From positions 1-22,518 of the forward strand of contig SMOI01000470.1 in assembly GCA_008000375.1 (NCBI GenBank): a stretch of 22,518 bases of DNA, given 5' to 3'. A program made the position numbers and the translations under genes. This document shows positions 20,901-22,518 of the stretch, in pieces (positions within the stretch are counted from its first letter, which is position 1; each line of letters starts with the position of its first letter). The notes beneath the pieces were generated by a model, which saw only the letters and a list, made by a program, of their open reading frames with translations, did no database searches and had not been told where the DNA came from. Source of the DNA: Poteriospumella lacustris (taxonomy: Eukaryota > Sar > Chrysophyceae > Chromulinales > Dinobryaceae).

Positions 20901-22518
20901 AACTCGAGGCCACAGACTCGCAACCACCCTTGAACTCCAGCGTGTCGTCTTCCACATCGCGAAATCCGGCGGACATCAGCAGCTCGACACCTCTACGATG
21001 CTGGCCCACCTTTTGGTGGAAGACGTGGTTAGATTTGCGCAGTTTGCGGTACTTGGACTGTCCGTCGTTGACGACTTTGTCGACGATGCCTTCGACGGTA
21101 GCCAGGCAATCAAGCCAGGCGCCGACCTTGACGCCATCGGGGCAACTCATGAGGGCGGTGTAAGTTCGTTCCGCTTGCGCAGCTTTGCCGCTCGTTTTAA
21201 GCGGCACTTTCGTCTTCAAGGCGGCCTGTGCGGTCTTCTTCTCCGTGCCTTTACTCGTTGCCTTCGGAGCGGCCGCCGCTAGTTCGAGTTCCAAAGCTCG
21301 AATTGCAGTTTGCATGTCACCGTCGCGCTGAAGCAAGAATTGCTGGTCCACGGGATGGAGGTCGATCGCGGTACTTGTTTCGCCCGGCTGAAAGGAGCGA
21401 AAAACGAAGCTCCGCACTCCCTCTACATCTCTAGGAGAAAAGCCGATCGCCCGCATCAGATTCTCGCACTGAGGGAGCCCAGAAAGGCGTTCGGCGAAGA
21501 GGGCGTTGTCTCGCTTGACGACGTAGACCTTCTCGAGCATCGGATACTTGAGAACATTTCTGGCGATTTTGGACAGCAACGAAAGGCCATCCAGCAGTTG
21601 CGACACCGGAACGACGTCCCTGCACTTCGAGACGACAGCCTGAACAGACGGGGCGTCTTCAATGATCGACAACGCTGCATCGATTTCCGAGTGAAGCGTA
21701 CGCAGCTGCTCCGCCTCTTCCACCGTCAAGGCCGCTGCGTTGGGCGACCTCTTCCAGGAAACGACCTCTTGCATCTTCGCACCCTGCACCAGCGTATAGG
21801 GCTTACAGAACCCGAGGGTTCTCATCAGCTCCTTGCCAGCGGCATACCTCCACACATGAAACTTGAAGCTTTCCGCTTCCACAGAGATGGTGCGGTATTT
21901 TTTGTCGTTCGCATTCTGCAACATATTCTTGAGGATGCGCTGGACGAAGCGACAGGCGTCGTGGGCGACCGAAATACTGGCCTCCAAGCGAAACTTGCTG
22001 AGCACTTCCGTCAGACTGAGCACGGGTCCATCCGCGGCCTCCACCACGTTGCCGAAGAAGTAGAAGAAGTCCGATATACGGAAGACATCCTCCCTGTACG
22101 ACGCCGATGCATAGTCTCTGAACTCTGCGACGAGATGCTGCCACGCAAGTCTCGAAACGCCACCGGCCTCCAATAGGCGATCCAAGTCACGCACCGACAC
22201 AAATCCATCGGCTCGGGCATCCAACTCGTCGAATACGTCGATGATTCGCCGCACAGCCTTCGCAACAACCGGTGACTGACCGAACGAAAGCATAGACCCG
22301 AAGTCAACGTAGTCTGAACGAGAAACCTTGCCCCCACGATTGCGGACAAACGCCTTGCAGACATCCGCCAAACGCATTTCCCCATTATCAACCGCCACGA
22401 CCGACGGCTTCCCAGCATTCTCCACGCCCGAAACAATCAAACGAATCCACTCCTCTTTCACGCGCTGCTCCGCCTCGCCGTCGTCGTAGTCCACGTCGTA
22501 CGTGCCGTCCTCGCGGTC
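11996..22518 (-). CDS. Giant multidomain protein with three PUB-like domains, 5' end outside window, six exons
   Basis: Not a family I recognise. Exons: 22518-13243 (open to the window edge), 13172-12908, 12836-12657, 12597-12404, 12339-12094 and 12031-11996; introns are 70, 71, 59, 64 and 62 nt, all GT-AG, and phases agree at every join. At least 3398 aa are encoded. The frame is open upstream of the GTG at 22494 and has no ATG near the edge, so the true start is outside. In window residues: EF-hand-like segment about 85-160; PUB-like domains at about 168-248, 290-376 and 458-551; Ala/Lys/Gln-rich linkers; coiled coil about 630-684; possible beta-propeller portion 1138-1298; degenerate kinase-like region 1933-2153; long helical, armadillo-like stretches from about 2500; C-terminal part weakly like a HECT N-lobe. 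PUB domains bind the p97/VCP tail in known proteins, so a role near p97 or ubiquitin is a fair inference, not a demonstration. Confidence 0.85.
16060..16722 (-). other. Kinase-like region lacking catalytic motifs (putative pseudokinase)
   Basis: Within the giant protein (residues about 1933-2153) the order of elements resembles a protein kinase: FMVLKYANAES with a following charged helix (strand 3 and helix C), CVVYRWDPSWITLGQLF (strand 5, hinge, helix D), LSDVSLAVRQLQRLRYHV (helix E), FLSTDAVIVSRDRACLLLLP (catalytic-loop region and following strands), and DRWDTWGLRVAALALLT (helix F). The HRD and DFG motifs are absent, and no glycine loop is seen. This is fold-level reading by eye and remains an inference. 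Confidence 0.35.
20866..22017 (-). other. Tandem array of three PUB/PUG-like domains in the giant protein
   Basis: Three segments share the PUB pattern: a helix ending in a short loop, then K-x-Y-x-x-I/V/L, a bulky residue-x-F, and a C-terminal helix ending L-M-x-x-x-G-F. They are at 22017-21775 (DKKYRTI then ELMRTLGF), 21651-21391 (LEKVYVV then NLMRAIGF) and 21147-20866 (SKYRKLRKSN then ELLMSAGF). The third is the most typical: it keeps the KYRKLR-x-SN strip that in peptide:N-glycanase-type PUB domains lines the p97-peptide pocket. The first two have altered pocket residues. The repeats are diverged from one another, so the triplication is old. Confidence 0.75.

Noticed and set aside
22492-22494. 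Start codon for the giant protein at 22494
   Set aside because: The codon is GTG and the frame stays open to the window edge, so the gene continues outside; there is no ATG near it.

Overview
This is a nuclear segment from a flagellated or ciliated eukaryotic microbe. The evidence is eukaryotic eEF2, a TEY-type MAP kinase, an ADF/cofilin and the ciliary transport protein IFT172, all with short GT-AG introns, plus a eukaryotic 18S rRNA-like fragment at the left edge. I cannot place the organism more precisely. A free-living protist with compact intergenic spaces fits best. I reconstructed 15 introns by joining reading frames at GT and AG; all are 59-71 nt long.

Layout, left to right: (1) 1-439, minus strand, two 18S rRNA-like pieces joined in the wrong order and carrying changes in the universal 530 loop; this looks like a rearranged rDNA relic. 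(2) 440-792, intergenic. (3) 793-3475, minus, eEF2, with an intron directly after the ATG. (4) 3476-3935, a shared head-to-head promoter interval. (5) 3936-5373, plus, a five-exon ERK-like MAP kinase. (6) 5470-5954, minus, a two-exon cofilin. (7) 5955-6415, a second head-to-head promoter interval. (8) 6416-11890, plus, a five-exon IFT172 of about 1737 aa. (9) 11996-22518, minus, a giant six-exon gene of at least 3398 codons whose 5' end lies beyond the window.

Gene orientation alternates strictly. The two head-to-head gaps are 460 and 461 bp between start codons; the two tail-to-tail gaps are about 100 bp. The four smaller genes are housekeeping, signalling, actin and cilium genes with no evident shared pathway, so this is not a functional cluster.

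The most unusual object is the giant protein. Its N-terminal part has an EF-hand-like segment followed by three PUB/PUG-like domains, the fold known for binding the C-terminal tail of p97/VCP. After these come a coiled coil, a possible beta-propeller portion, a region that reads like a degenerate protein kinase, long helical (armadillo-like) stretches, and a C-terminus that weakly resembles the start of a HECT N-lobe but stops before any catalytic lobe. I do not recognise this architecture. The PUB array is the best supported part; the kinase-like and HECT-like assignments are inferences.
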